This document shows positions 1-7,684 of a DNA stretch of 64,000 nucleotides, piece by piece. The position numbers and the translations under genes are program-made. This DNA is from Cyanobium sp. CH-040 (GTDB taxonomy: Bacteria > Cyanobacteriota > Cyanobacteriia > PCC-6307 > Cyanobiaceae), in assembly GCF_024346135.1 (NCBI RefSeq), contig NZ_JAGQCJ010000007.1, forward strand, positions 1-64,000. The letters run 5' to 3'. Every line of letters begins with the position of its first letter. The first letter of the stretch is position 1. The notes below the pieces were generated by a model. The model saw only the letters and a list, made by a program, of their open reading frames with translations. It was not told the origin of the DNA and did no database searches.

Positions 1-1362
1 GAGCAGGTCACCAGCATCTCCCAGTTCTCCGACGTGCGGCCCACCGACTGGGCCTACCAGGCGCTCTCCAACCTGATCGAGCGCTACGGCTGCGTCGCCG
101 GCTACCCCGACGGCACCTACAAGGGCCAGCGGGCCATGACCCGCTTCGAGGCCGCCGCTCTCCTGAATGCCTGTCTCGACCGCGTCACCGAGGTGACCGA
201 CGAGCTCAGGCGCCTGATGGCCGAGTTCGAGAAGGAACTGGCCGTGCTCAAGGGCCGCGTGGATGGCCTCGAGGCCAAGGTGGGTGAGCTGGAGGCCTCC
301 CAGTTCTCCACCACCACCAAGCTGCGCGGTGAGGCCAGCTTCATGCTGGCCGGCTCGCCCGACTTCACCAGCCCGCGCCTGAACAGCGACGGCACCCGCC
401 CGGCCGACCCGGACGAGACCACCGTCAACTACGACGTGCGGCTGAGCTTCGACACCAGCTTCACCGGCAAGGACCTGCTGCGCACCCGCCTGCGCGCCGG
501 CAACTTCTCCAGCCTGCCGTTCCGTGAGGGCGTCTTCACCCTCGACAAGGCCACCGGCACCGCCGACAGCGTCAACATCGACCGTCTCTTCTACCGCTTC
601 CCGGTGGCGGACAGCTTCAACGTGACGGTGGGCGCCCTGGTGCGCAACACCGAGATGCTCTCCTTCATCCCGAGCGCCTACAAGTCGGACATCCTCGACT
701 ACTTCGGTCTGGCCGGCGCGTCCGGCACCTACAACAAGGCCACCGGCGCCGGTGTGGGCGTGAGCTGGCGGCAGCAGGTGGAGAAGGGCAATCCCTACCT
801 CACCTTTGACGCCAACTACGTCGCCAACAACGGCTTCGCCGATTCCAGCATCGGTGCCTTCAGCTCCGACAGCGGCATCAACGCCCTCACCCAGCTGGGC
901 TACCGCGGCCAGAACTGGGGCCTGGCCCTCGGCTACCGCTACGGCACGGAGAACTCCAGCCAGCGCAACGCCAACTTCAGCAGCCGGGTGCCCGACGGCG
1001 GTGACACCAACAGCCTCTCGATCGCCGGTTACTGGAGCCCGGTGGACAGCAACTGGATCCCCTCGATCAGCCTCGGCTACGGCTACAACTGGGCCAGCGG
1101 CGGCCTGGATGACTCCCAGTCCTGGATGGCCGGTCTGCAGTGGAGCGATGTGGGCTGGGCCGGCAACGCCGCCGGCTTCGCCGTCGGCCAGCCGCCCTTC
1201 ACCGGTGGCGAGAACAACTCGATGCTCTACGAGATCTTCTACCGCTTCCAGGTCACCGACAACATCAGCATCACCCCGGCCCTCTTCTACGCCGACGAAC
1301 CCGCCACCAACAGGTTCAACGACGCCTGGGGCGGCGTGATTCAGACCACCTTCCGGTTCTGA
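1..1362 (+). CDS. SLH-domain OprB-type outer-membrane porin (5' partial)
   Basis: The reading frame is open from base 1, so the true start and signal peptide lie outside the window. The first ~60 visible residues form an S-layer homology domain (FSDVRPTDWAYQAL, GCVAGYPDGTY, MTRFEAA), which in cyanobacterial porins anchors the protein to peptidoglycan-linked polymer. A short coiled coil follows (ELRRLMAEFEKELAVLKGRV), then a beta-strand-rich OprB-like barrel ending in the outer-membrane signature Phe (TTFRF). This is the Som-type porin layout of Synechococcus, the major route for small solutes across the outer membrane. A short hairpin follows the stop codon. Family assignment is firm; substrate is unknown. 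Confidence 0.93.
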   Translation, partial: EQVTSISQFSDVRPTDWAYQALSNLIERYGCVAGYPDGTYKGQRAMTRFEAAALLNACLDRVTEVTDELRRLMAEFEKELAVLKGRVDGLEAKVGELEASQFSTTTKLRGEASFMLAGSPDFTSPRLNSDGTRPADPDETTVNYDVRLSFDTSFTGKDLLRTRLRAGNFSSLPFREGVFTLDKATGTADSVNIDRLFYRFPVADSFNVTVGALVRNTEMLSFIPSAYKSDILDYFGLAGASGTYNKATGAGVGVSWRQQVEKGNPYLTFDANYVANNGFADSSIGAFSSDSGINALTQLGYRGQNWGLALGYRYGTENSSQRNANFSSRVPDGGDTNSLSIAGYWSPVDSNWIPSISLGYGYNWASGGLDDSQSWMAGLQWSDVGWAGNAAGFAVGQPPFTGGENNSMLYEIFYRFQVTDNISITPALFYADEPATNRFNDAWGGVIQTTFRF

Positions 1363-1368
1363 TCCAGA

Positions 1369-1386
1369 CCCGGGAACCATCCCGGG
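1369..1386 (+). terminator. Possible terminator hairpin after the porin gene
   Basis: A perfect 7-bp stem (CCCGGGA / TCCCGGG) with a 4-base loop begins 6 bases after the porin stop. There is no T-run after it, so this is a weak call; it could separate the highly expressed porin from futA. Confidence 0.35.
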
Positions 1387-1474
1387 AGCCAGTCCAGCGC
1401 CTCACACCTCCTCACACGTCCTCATGCCCGGGAGCCGAACCGCTTCAGCTCCCGGCCTTCCTTTCCACTCCGTC

Positions 1475-2521
1475 ATGATCCAGTCCCTGTTCAACGCCAG
1501 GGCATTCCGCCTTGGCCTGGCTGCCGCGGGCAGCCTCAGCCTGCTGGGTGCCGTCACCACCGTCACCCAGGCCCAGAACCGCAACCAGGTGGTGAACGTC
1601 TACTCCGGTCGCCACTACAACACCGACAAGGAGCTCTACGCCCAGTTCACCCGCCAGACCGGGATCCGGGTGAACCTCATCGAGGGCAAGGACGATGAGA
1701 TGATCGAGCGCCTGCGCCGCGAGGGCGCCAACAGCCCCGCCGACGTGCTGGTGACGGTGGATGCCGCCCGTCTGATCAGAGCGCAGGAGATGAATCTGTT
1801 CCGCCCGATCAACTCGGCCGCCCTCAAGCGCGATGTGCCCGCCAATCTGCGCGATCCCGGCGGCCACTGGTTCGCCCTCACCCGCCGGGCCCGGCCGGTG
1901 ATGGTCAACCCGGCCCAGGTGAATCCGAATCTGATCCGCACCTACGGCGATCTCTCGCGCAAAGAACTGCGGGGCAAGCTCTGCATGCGCGATCGCTCCA
2001 GCGTCTACAGCCAGTCGCTCACCGCCGATGTGCTGCAGCGGGCCGGCAAAGCCACCACCGAGCGCTGGCTGACCGGCATGGTGGCCAACGTCAAGCAGCC
2101 CTTCTTCACCTCCGACACCACCATGGTGCGCGCGGTGGGCCAGGGTGAGTGCGGTGCCGCCGTGGCCAACACCTATTACCTGGCCCGTCTGCTCAACTCC
2201 GACAACGCCACCGACAAGGCGAACGCCCGCAAGGTGAAGGTGGTGTGGGTCAATCCCACCCACGTGAACGTCACCGGCGGCGGTGTGACCCGCAGCTCGG
2301 GCAACCCGGAAGGGGCCCGCAAACTGCTGGAGTTTCTCTCCTCCCCCACCGCCGGCGAGGGCTACGCCGGGGCCAACAACGAATATCCGGTGAAGGGATG
2401 GGGCAACAACCCCACCCTGCGGAGCTTCGGCACGTTCACGGCCACACCGGTGACGATCAAGCAGCTGGGTCAGCGCAACCGCGAGGCCGTGCAGCTGATG
2501 CAACAGGCTGGCTGGAAGTAG
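1475..2521 (+). CDS. futA: Fe(III) ABC transporter periplasmic binding protein (FutA/IdiA family)
   Basis: A 348-residue exported protein. I chose ATG 1475 because it opens a normal signal peptide (MIQSLFNARAFRLGL ... TQAQ); an in-frame ATG at 1424 would add 17 unlikely residues. The mature part starts with the FutA signature VVNVYSGRHYNTDKELY and carries the paired-tyrosine segment NTYYLARL, which supplies iron ligands in this family. It binds ferric iron in the periplasm and hands it to a FutB-type permease, encoded 24 bp downstream. No ATPase (FutC) gene is in the window. I see no Fur box directly upstream. Confidence 0.93.
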   Translation: MIQSLFNARAFRLGLAAAGSLSLLGAVTTVTQAQNRNQVVNVYSGRHYNTDKELYAQFTRQTGIRVNLIEGKDDEMIERLRREGANSPADVLVTVDAARLIRAQEMNLFRPINSAALKRDVPANLRDPGGHWFALTRRARPVMVNPAQVNPNLIRTYGDLSRKELRGKLCMRDRSSVYSQSLTADVLQRAGKATTERWLTGMVANVKQPFFTSDTTMVRAVGQGECGAAVANTYYLARLLNSDNATDKANARKVKVVWVNPTHVNVTGGGVTRSSGNPEGARKLLEFLSSPTAGEGYAGANNEYPVKGWGNNPTLRSFGTFTATPVTIKQLGQRNREAVQLMQQAGWK

Positions 2522-2545
2522 AGCGGAGCCTCGGCACCAGCTGCG

Positions 2546-4102
2546 ATGGAGTCCACGGCGCGTCCAGACCACAACCTCGCAGGAGCGTCCCCGGCAGTCG
2601 GCAACGGCCGCCGGGGCCTCATCGTGGGCGGCCTCGGCATCGGCCTGCTGGCGCTGCTGCCGCTGCTGGCCCTGTTCTGGGACGCCCTCTTCGCCGCCCA
2701 GCCCAGTCCACTGGGGCTGGGCTTCAGCGGGGCGGAGCAGATCCGCGGCACCCTGCTGCTGGTGTTCGGCGAAGGGGTGGTGGGAGCCGCGCTGGGCACG
2801 GGCATCGGCTGGCTCACGGCCGTGTGCCGCTTCCCCGGCCGGCGCCTGCTGCGCGTTGCCCAGCTGGTGCCGATGGCGTTCCCGGCCTACCTGCTGGCCG
2901 CGAGCCTGATCGACTGGGGCAGCCACCAGGGCCTGCGCATCCATGGCCTGGGCTGGGCGATCGCCCTGCTCAGCCTGGCCAACTACAGCTACGTGTTTCT
3001 GCTCACCACCGAGAGCTTCTCAGCGGGTGGCCGCCGGCTGGTGGAAGCCAGCCGCTCCCTGGGGCTGGGCCCCTGGTCGAGCTTCTTGCGGGTGGCCCTG
3101 CCGATCGCCCTGCCGGCGATCGGGGCCGGCGTGGCCCTCAGCGCCATGGAAGTGGTGAATGAACTCGGGGCCGTGCGGCTGCTGGGCGTGCCCAGCCTGT
3201 CGGCCGGCATACTCGATCGCTGGCAGGTGGACGGCGATCCCCAGGGGGCGGCACTGCTGTCGCTGGTGGCCCTGGCGATCGTGGGGGTGCTGATCGCCCT
3301 GGAGCGGCAGCTGCGACGGCGCAGCAAGCGCTGGAACCTGGAAAGCCAGAGCGAGCGTCCGTTCAGCTGGCCCCTGCGGGGGTGGCGGGCGGCACTGGCA
3401 CAGCTGGCCACGGCCACTCCGCCGCTGCTGGCGGTGGCCATTCCCGTCCTGTGGATCAGCGAAGGCTGGCCGGCCCTGCGGGCTGAACCCCTCGACGAAC
3501 TTCTGCGGCTGGCGGGCCGCAGCCTGATCCTGGCGCTGGCGGCCACCGTGATCACCTGCGCCGGCGCCCTGCTGCTGGCGATCATCCGCCGCTGGAGCCC
3601 CCAGCCCCTGATCCGGCAGCTCAGCTTCATCGCCGGGCTGGGCTACGCCGTGCCGGGAAGCGTGCTGGGTGTGGGGCTGCTGATCCTCGGCGGGCCGCTG
3701 CTGCTGAGTCCGCTGCTGCTGCTGGTGTGGGGCTACAGCGACCGGTTCATGGCGGTGAGCAAGCAGGGCCTGGACGCGGCCCTGGAGCGGGTGCCTCCGT
3801 CCATGGATGAAACCGCCAGCAGCCTCGGACACTCCTGGCTGGCGGTGGTGCGGAGGGTGCACCTGCCCCTGCTGCGGGGACCGCTGCTGGTGGGCGGACT
3901 TCTGGTGTTCGTGGACGTGGTGAAGGAGCTGCCGCTCACCCTGGCGCTGCGGCCGTTCAACTTCGACACCCTGGCCGTGCGCGTGTACCAGTACGCCAGT
4001 GACGAGCGGGTGGAGGCGGCGATGGGCCCGGCACTGCTGATCATGGTGCTGGGCCTGGCCGCCTCGATCGCCCTGATTCCCACCCTGGAGCGCCGCGACT
4101 AG
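2546..4102 (+). CDS. futB: Fe(III) ABC transporter permease (FutB/FbpB family)
   Basis: A 518-residue membrane protein with two tandem permease halves, about 12 hydrophobic segments. Each half carries an EAA-type loop for the ATPase: VEASRSLGLGPWSSFLRVALP in the first and DETASSLGHSWLAVVRRVHLP in the second. It should move ferric iron from FutA into the cytoplasm with an ATPase encoded elsewhere. It lies 24 bp after futA, so the two are probably cotranscribed. Its stop codon shares the CTAG tetranucleotide with the stop of the convergent Cys-rich peptide gene. Confidence 0.92.
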   Translation: MESTARPDHNLAGASPAVGNGRRGLIVGGLGIGLLALLPLLALFWDALFAAQPSPLGLGFSGAEQIRGTLLLVFGEGVVGAALGTGIGWLTAVCRFPGRRLLRVAQLVPMAFPAYLLAASLIDWGSHQGLRIHGLGWAIALLSLANYSYVFLLTTESFSAGGRRLVEASRSLGLGPWSSFLRVALPIALPAIGAGVALSAMEVVNELGAVRLLGVPSLSAGILDRWQVDGDPQGAALLSLVALAIVGVLIALERQLRRRSKRWNLESQSERPFSWPLRGWRAALAQLATATPPLLAVAIPVLWISEGWPALRAEPLDELLRLAGRSLILALAATVITCAGALLLAIIRRWSPQPLIRQLSFIAGLGYAVPGSVLGVGLLILGGPLLLSPLLLLVWGYSDRFMAVSKQGLDAALERVPPSMDETASSLGHSWLAVVRRVHLPLLRGPLLVGGLLVFVDVVKELPLTLALRPFNFDTLAVRVYQYASDERVEAAMGPALLIMVLGLAASIALIPTLERRD

Positions 4103-4254
4103 TCGCGGCCGCAGCGGCACTTGCCGCCCTTCCAGTTGGAGCACTTCTTCTGCTTGCAGCCCTTCTTCTTGCCGGCGCTGAGAACCGGGCACTGGCGGAC
4201 GCCAGGGCAGAGCTTGGGGTGGTCGGAGGTGGCGGTGCCTAGGGGCTGGGCCAT
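4099..4254 (-). CDS. Small Cys-rich basic peptide (51 aa), unknown function
   Basis: Read on the minus strand from ATG at 4254 to TAG at 4099, this gives 51 residues. It has six cysteines (C16, C22, C33, C38, C46, C48) spaced Cx5C, Cx4C and CxC, in a lysine-rich C-terminal half (GKKKGCKQKKC, GGKCRCGRD). Its stop overlaps the stop of futB through the palindrome CTAG. I do not recognise the family. The cysteine spacing suggests metal binding or disulfides, and a Fur-like half-site lies about 65 bp upstream of its start, so a link to iron or another metal is possible. It has no signal peptide. It could be a chance ORF, but the codon use and residue pattern argue for a gene. Confidence 0.6.
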   Translation of the reverse strand: MAQPLGTATSDHPKLCPGVRQCPVLSAGKKKGCKQKKCSNWKGGKCRCGRD

Positions 4255-4318
4255 GGAGATCAGCTGGCTGGCTGGCCTGTGGGAGAGAGCCAGAACCTAG
4301 GAGGAATCGCGGCGCTTT

Positions 4319-4333
4319 TGCAAGCGATTCTCA
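4319..4333 (-). promoter_or_regulatory. Possible Fur-box-like site upstream of the Cys-rich peptide
   Basis: The + strand reads TGCAAGCGATTCTCA. Against the 7-1-7 Fur pattern TGAGAAT-N-ATTCTCA the right half matches 7/7 and the left 3/7. The position, 65 bp upstream of the minus-strand ATG, would suit a promoter. It is weaker than the site at 14785. Confidence 0.35.
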
Positions 4334-4497
4334 ATTGCGTGTGCCCGATGCAACCCGCATGTGTAACGGGTTCTGCGCAGGGGGCACAGCTTTTCGTGGA
4401 TCCATGGATGCACTGAGGTGGGCATGGTCATGATCAGACCGTCACTCCATCCAGTCGCCCGCGGCCGCTCTGGCCCGCGCGCGGGGACCGTCCCCTG

Positions 4498-4992
4498 ATG
4501 CCACGCCCTCTCTCCTTGCTCTTGCCAGGCGCCTGTCTTGCCCTTGGCCTCGGCGCCGCCTTCTCCGCCTCGCCGGCTCAGGCGCAGAGCGCAGCGTTGT
4601 ACACCCTCGAAACCACCTGCTCCCTGCGTGGCGGTGCCGCCCAGCCCTGCGTGGTTGAAGCGATCGAAGAGGAGACCTTCACCACCTACCGCCACAGGAT
4701 CGGCACGGTCACCGAGACCATCCGCATCGCCGACAACCCGGTGCGCATGGGCCGCCTCGATGAGGCCACCAGGAGCTGGTTGTACCTCAGCTCGGCCGCG
4801 GTGCAGTTCTCCACCAACACCATCTGCTTCAACGGCAGGGATCTGTGCGTGGTGAATCCCAACTACCTCAACAGCATCCGCGAAGAAAGACCGGAGGCTA
4901 TGGATGGCCGCGACCTGGTGCGGGTGCTGTTCGCAGTCGACGGTCGTGTGAAGCTCGCCTGCTACGACGAAGGCTGCGAGGAGTTGCAGTGA
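4498..4992 (+). CDS. Secreted Cys-containing protein, unknown function
   Basis: A 164-residue protein with a clear Sec signal peptide (MPRPLSLLLPGACLALGLGA, cleavage near SPAQAQ). The mature part has cysteines in CSLRGGAAQPC, TICFNGRDLC and LACYDEGC, spaced as if for three disulfides, so it is likely periplasmic or extracellular. I do not recognise a named family. It overlaps the next gene by one base (TGATG), which implies translational coupling and a joint role with the basic exported protein that follows. Confidence 0.75.
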   Translation: MPRPLSLLLPGACLALGLGAAFSASPAQAQSAALYTLETTCSLRGGAAQPCVVEAIEEETFTTYRHRIGTVTETIRIADNPVRMGRLDEATRSWLYLSSAAVQFSTNTICFNGRDLCVVNPNYLNSIREERPEAMDGRDLVRVLFAVDGRVKLACYDEGCEELQ

Positions 4993-5966
4993 TGAAGGCA
5001 TTGCATCAACGCCCTCTGCGGCCCTTCGCCCTCCTGCTGGCCGGCTGCCTCTGCCTGCCGGGCCTTCCCGCCGGAGCAGCGTGGATGGCCGACCTGCCGG
5101 ACGCACCGTCCATGGGGCACGGGAGCGATGGGGAGTGGCTCGCCAAGAAAGGTGGCCAGAGAGGTGGTGGGAAGAAGAGCGTCTCCCGCAAGACGTCGTC
5201 GTCCAAGGGCTCGAGCGGATTCAAGAGCTCGGGGTCGGGGCTCGGCAAGGGCAACAAGCAACCCAAGGGCGGTTGGGCCAAGAAATCCGACAGCAAGAAC
5301 GGCCCCTCGCTGAAGAGCCAGAGCAGCAAGGACAAGAACCAGACGTCCAGGAACCAGGCATCCAAGAAGCAGGACCGCCGCGAGCAGAAGCTCGACACAC
5401 GGGAGAAGCAGGCGGATCGTCGGGATGAACGGCTGGACCGGCGGGACAAGAATCTCGACAAGCGTGCCGACCGCATCGATGATCGCTGGGACCAGCGCGC
5501 CAGGAACATCGACAAGCGCTGGGACAAGCGCTACGACCGCTGGGATGACCGCTGGGATCGCTATCCCGGCTGGGCCCGGCCCGGCTGGGGCTACGCACGG
5601 CCCTGGAACTACGGCTGGTACGACAGCGGCTACAGGTCGTCGAACTGGGGCTGGTGGGGCGCCAATGCCGCCGCCTGGGGCCTCACCACCCTCACCACGG
5701 CCGCGATCATCAACTCCGCCGTGGACAACGCGGTGTCGAACCAGACCACCTATGTGGTGGTGCCCAACACCGACTATCGACTCCTGTACGGCACGGTGGA
5801 GCCCATCAACGATCAGGCGGTGCGGTTTGCGGTGGAGGCAGGCAGCGGCGAAACCTACTTCGATGCCGACTGCAACCGCGGCACACTGAACGGACGCAAT
5901 CCCAGCAGTGCCAGCGAGGCTGAATTGCTGAACGCCGCCTGCCAGGTGGCGTTCGGTTCGGTCTGA
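4992..5966 (+). CDS. Exported basic, low-complexity, Asp/Arg/Trp-rich protein
   Basis: Start ATG 4992 overlaps the previous stop (TGATG) and opens a signal peptide (MKALHQRPLRPFALLLAGCL), giving 324 residues; the frame is open further upstream but inside the previous gene. After the signal come a Lys/Ser/Gly-rich stretch (~45-120), then a charged segment with short repeats of the type DRRDxxLDRR and DKRWDKRYDRWDDRWD (~125-190), then an aromatic part (GWWGANAAAWGLTT) and a globular C-terminal domain ending NAACQVAFGSV. The C-terminal half resembles cyanobacterial secreted proteins of unknown function. The repeats could bind polyanions or the cell surface, which is inference only. Confidence 0.72.
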   Translation: MKALHQRPLRPFALLLAGCLCLPGLPAGAAWMADLPDAPSMGHGSDGEWLAKKGGQRGGGKKSVSRKTSSSKGSSGFKSSGSGLGKGNKQPKGGWAKKSDSKNGPSLKSQSSKDKNQTSRNQASKKQDRREQKLDTREKQADRRDERLDRRDKNLDKRADRIDDRWDQRARNIDKRWDKRYDRWDDRWDRYPGWARPGWGYARPWNYGWYDSGYRSSNWGWWGANAAAWGLTTLTTAAIINSAVDNAVSNQTTYVVVPNTDYRLLYGTVEPINDQAVRFAVEAGSGETYFDADCNRGTLNGRNPSSASEAELLNAACQVAFGSV

Positions 5967-6503
5967 GCTTCGGGTCTTCCAGCAGGATCCTTTCTCGCTG
6001 CAAGACCCAATCGCAACCTCGGCTCCAAAGGGCAGTGAAAAGGGTGGGACTGAACAGACGACTGCCGGAACTCAACCGCTGCCAACCTTGCACCCCATGA
6101 CTTGTTCTACCGGGCCTGCTTCCGCCTGCTGGAGAGCTGCCTGGGCCGAACCAGCCAGCACGGCTCAGTGAACCCTTGGATATCAGATGACTATCCAATA
6201 CCCCCAGCCCAACGCCCCGCGGTGGCCTGGTCACAACCGGCCGTGATCTGCGATCAGGGGCCTGAACTGGACAGACCGGTGCCGCCGCACCGGATGGATG
6301 CGCAAGTCGGACAATCTTTCGCTTGACGGTGATTCCTTGGCCGCGCCTTCACCAGTTGGCTGAACACAGCTTTTCGCCCTCGACATCCGCAACGAACGGT
6401 GATAAAACTCACGTCCATTCCGCGACGGGCGACCACCTTGGCCGCAACCTCTTCCGATCGGGTGCCCCGGATCGATCAACTCGCCACCCGACAGGATTCG
6501 ACC
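5967..6503 (+). other. Gene-free stretch
   Basis: 537 bp between the basic exported protein and the barrel protein. I see no convincing ORF, RNA gene or strong hairpin. It presumably holds the promoter of the barrel protein. An upstream in-frame extension to 6399 exists, but it is not signal-peptide-like. Confidence 0.5.
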
Positions 6504-7541
6504 ATGCAGCCTGTGTTCAGCAACCTCGCTGGGATCGCCGCGGTCCTTGGAGTTGTTCCGTGCCTGCTCGCCCCTGTCGCCGCCAGGGCCGAGTCCGCAC
6601 CTGAGCCCTCCACGGACCAGTCGACCGCCCCCGAAACCGCCGCGCAGCCGCTCGCCCAGGCGGGCGGACCGATGCCGGGTCTCCCGCTGGAGGCCGCACA
6701 GGAATCGGGAGCGGGAGCGGATCCGGCGCCGGCCACCGCCGATGCCGCTGGCGACACCGATGCAGGTGGTGATGGCGAAGGCGATGGCGACGGTGATGGC
6801 GAGGCTGTGTGGCGCGGCACCCTCGAGCTCTACGGCTTCACTCCCCTGAAAGCCACCGGAACCACCCGCGTCCGCGGCTTCGAGGCGGACGTGGACCTGG
6901 ACCTGGGCGACATCCTCGACGCCCTGGAGTGGGCCACCTTCGTGAGGGGCAGTGTGGAGCGCGGCCGCTGGGGGCTGCTCACCGATCTCAGCTACGTGCG
7001 GCTCGGCGCCCAGGGGGCGCGCACCGGCCCGGGAGGCCGCCTCACGGGCGAGGCGGAGGTGACCCAGAAGCTGGGCATCTACGACCTGGCCGTGCGGTAC
7101 CGCATCGGCGAACCGGAAACCGCGCTGGCGAAACCGGGCGCCTTCACCCTGGTCCCCTACGCCGGCGTGCGGCTGATCGATGCCACTCTCGACGTGGATG
7201 CGGAAGTGCAGGGCAACGGGCCGCTGGGGCTGGAGTTCGAACGGCAGGGCACCTTCGGGCGCACCTGGGCGCAGCCGCTGGTGGGCGTGCAGGGCCAGGT
7301 GTTTCTCTCACCCCGGCTGCGCGCCTTCGCCCGGGCCGACATCGGCGGCTTCGGCATCAGCGGCGATCGGGACCTCTCCGGCAATGCCCAGGTGGGCCTG
7401 GGGTACGCCATCGGCAACAGCACCCAGCTGAATCTTTCCTGGCGCTACGTGGGGTTGGAGTACCGGAACGACAAGAGACCCAGCAGTGGCTTCAACCTCG
7501 ACCAGAACGGCATCGAGGTGGGACTGACGTTCTTCTTCTGA
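6504..7541 (+). CDS. Outer-membrane beta-barrel protein with acidic linker
   Basis: ATG 6504 is chosen because it begins a signal peptide (MQPVFSNLAGIAAVLGVVPC ... ARAE); the frame is open 35 codons further up. The protein is 345 residues. A Pro/Ala-rich section and an Asp/Gly-rich linker (DAGGDGEGDGDGDGEA, ~85-100) precede a region of alternating strands (WGLLTDLSYVRL, LSWRYVGLEYRND) that ends in FFF, typical of an eight-strand barrel of the OmpA/OmpW-like size class. The acidic linker may bind divalent cations. Function unknown. Confidence 0.78.
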   Translation: MQPVFSNLAGIAAVLGVVPCLLAPVAARAESAPEPSTDQSTAPETAAQPLAQAGGPMPGLPLEAAQESGAGADPAPATADAAGDTDAGGDGEGDGDGDGEAVWRGTLELYGFTPLKATGTTRVRGFEADVDLDLGDILDALEWATFVRGSVERGRWGLLTDLSYVRLGAQGARTGPGGRLTGEAEVTQKLGIYDLAVRYRIGEPETALAKPGAFTLVPYAGVRLIDATLDVDAEVQGNGPLGLEFERQGTFGRTWAQPLVGVQGQVFLSPRLRAFARADIGGFGISGDRDLSGNAQVGLGYAIGNSTQLNLSWRYVGLEYRNDKRPSSGFNLDQNGIEVGLTFFF

Positions 7542-7684
7542 AGCCCCTCACCCATGAAGCCACGCGCCCCTTTCCGACCCCTTCCGCTCCTGAGAAGACA
7601 CAGCCAGGAAGGGGTGACCCCCAGGGCAGATGGGCGAGGGGGCCTAGGCCAGGATGCCAGCCCTGACCCGTGAGGAGTGCGGCC

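Noticed and set aside
1445-2944. Long open frame of ~500 codons antisense to futA
   Set aside because: His/Gly/Ala/Gln-rich with no domain; a shadow of a high-GC gene. Many similar antisense frames (for example 7445-9130, 16652-18865, 26167-27699) were rejected for the same reason.
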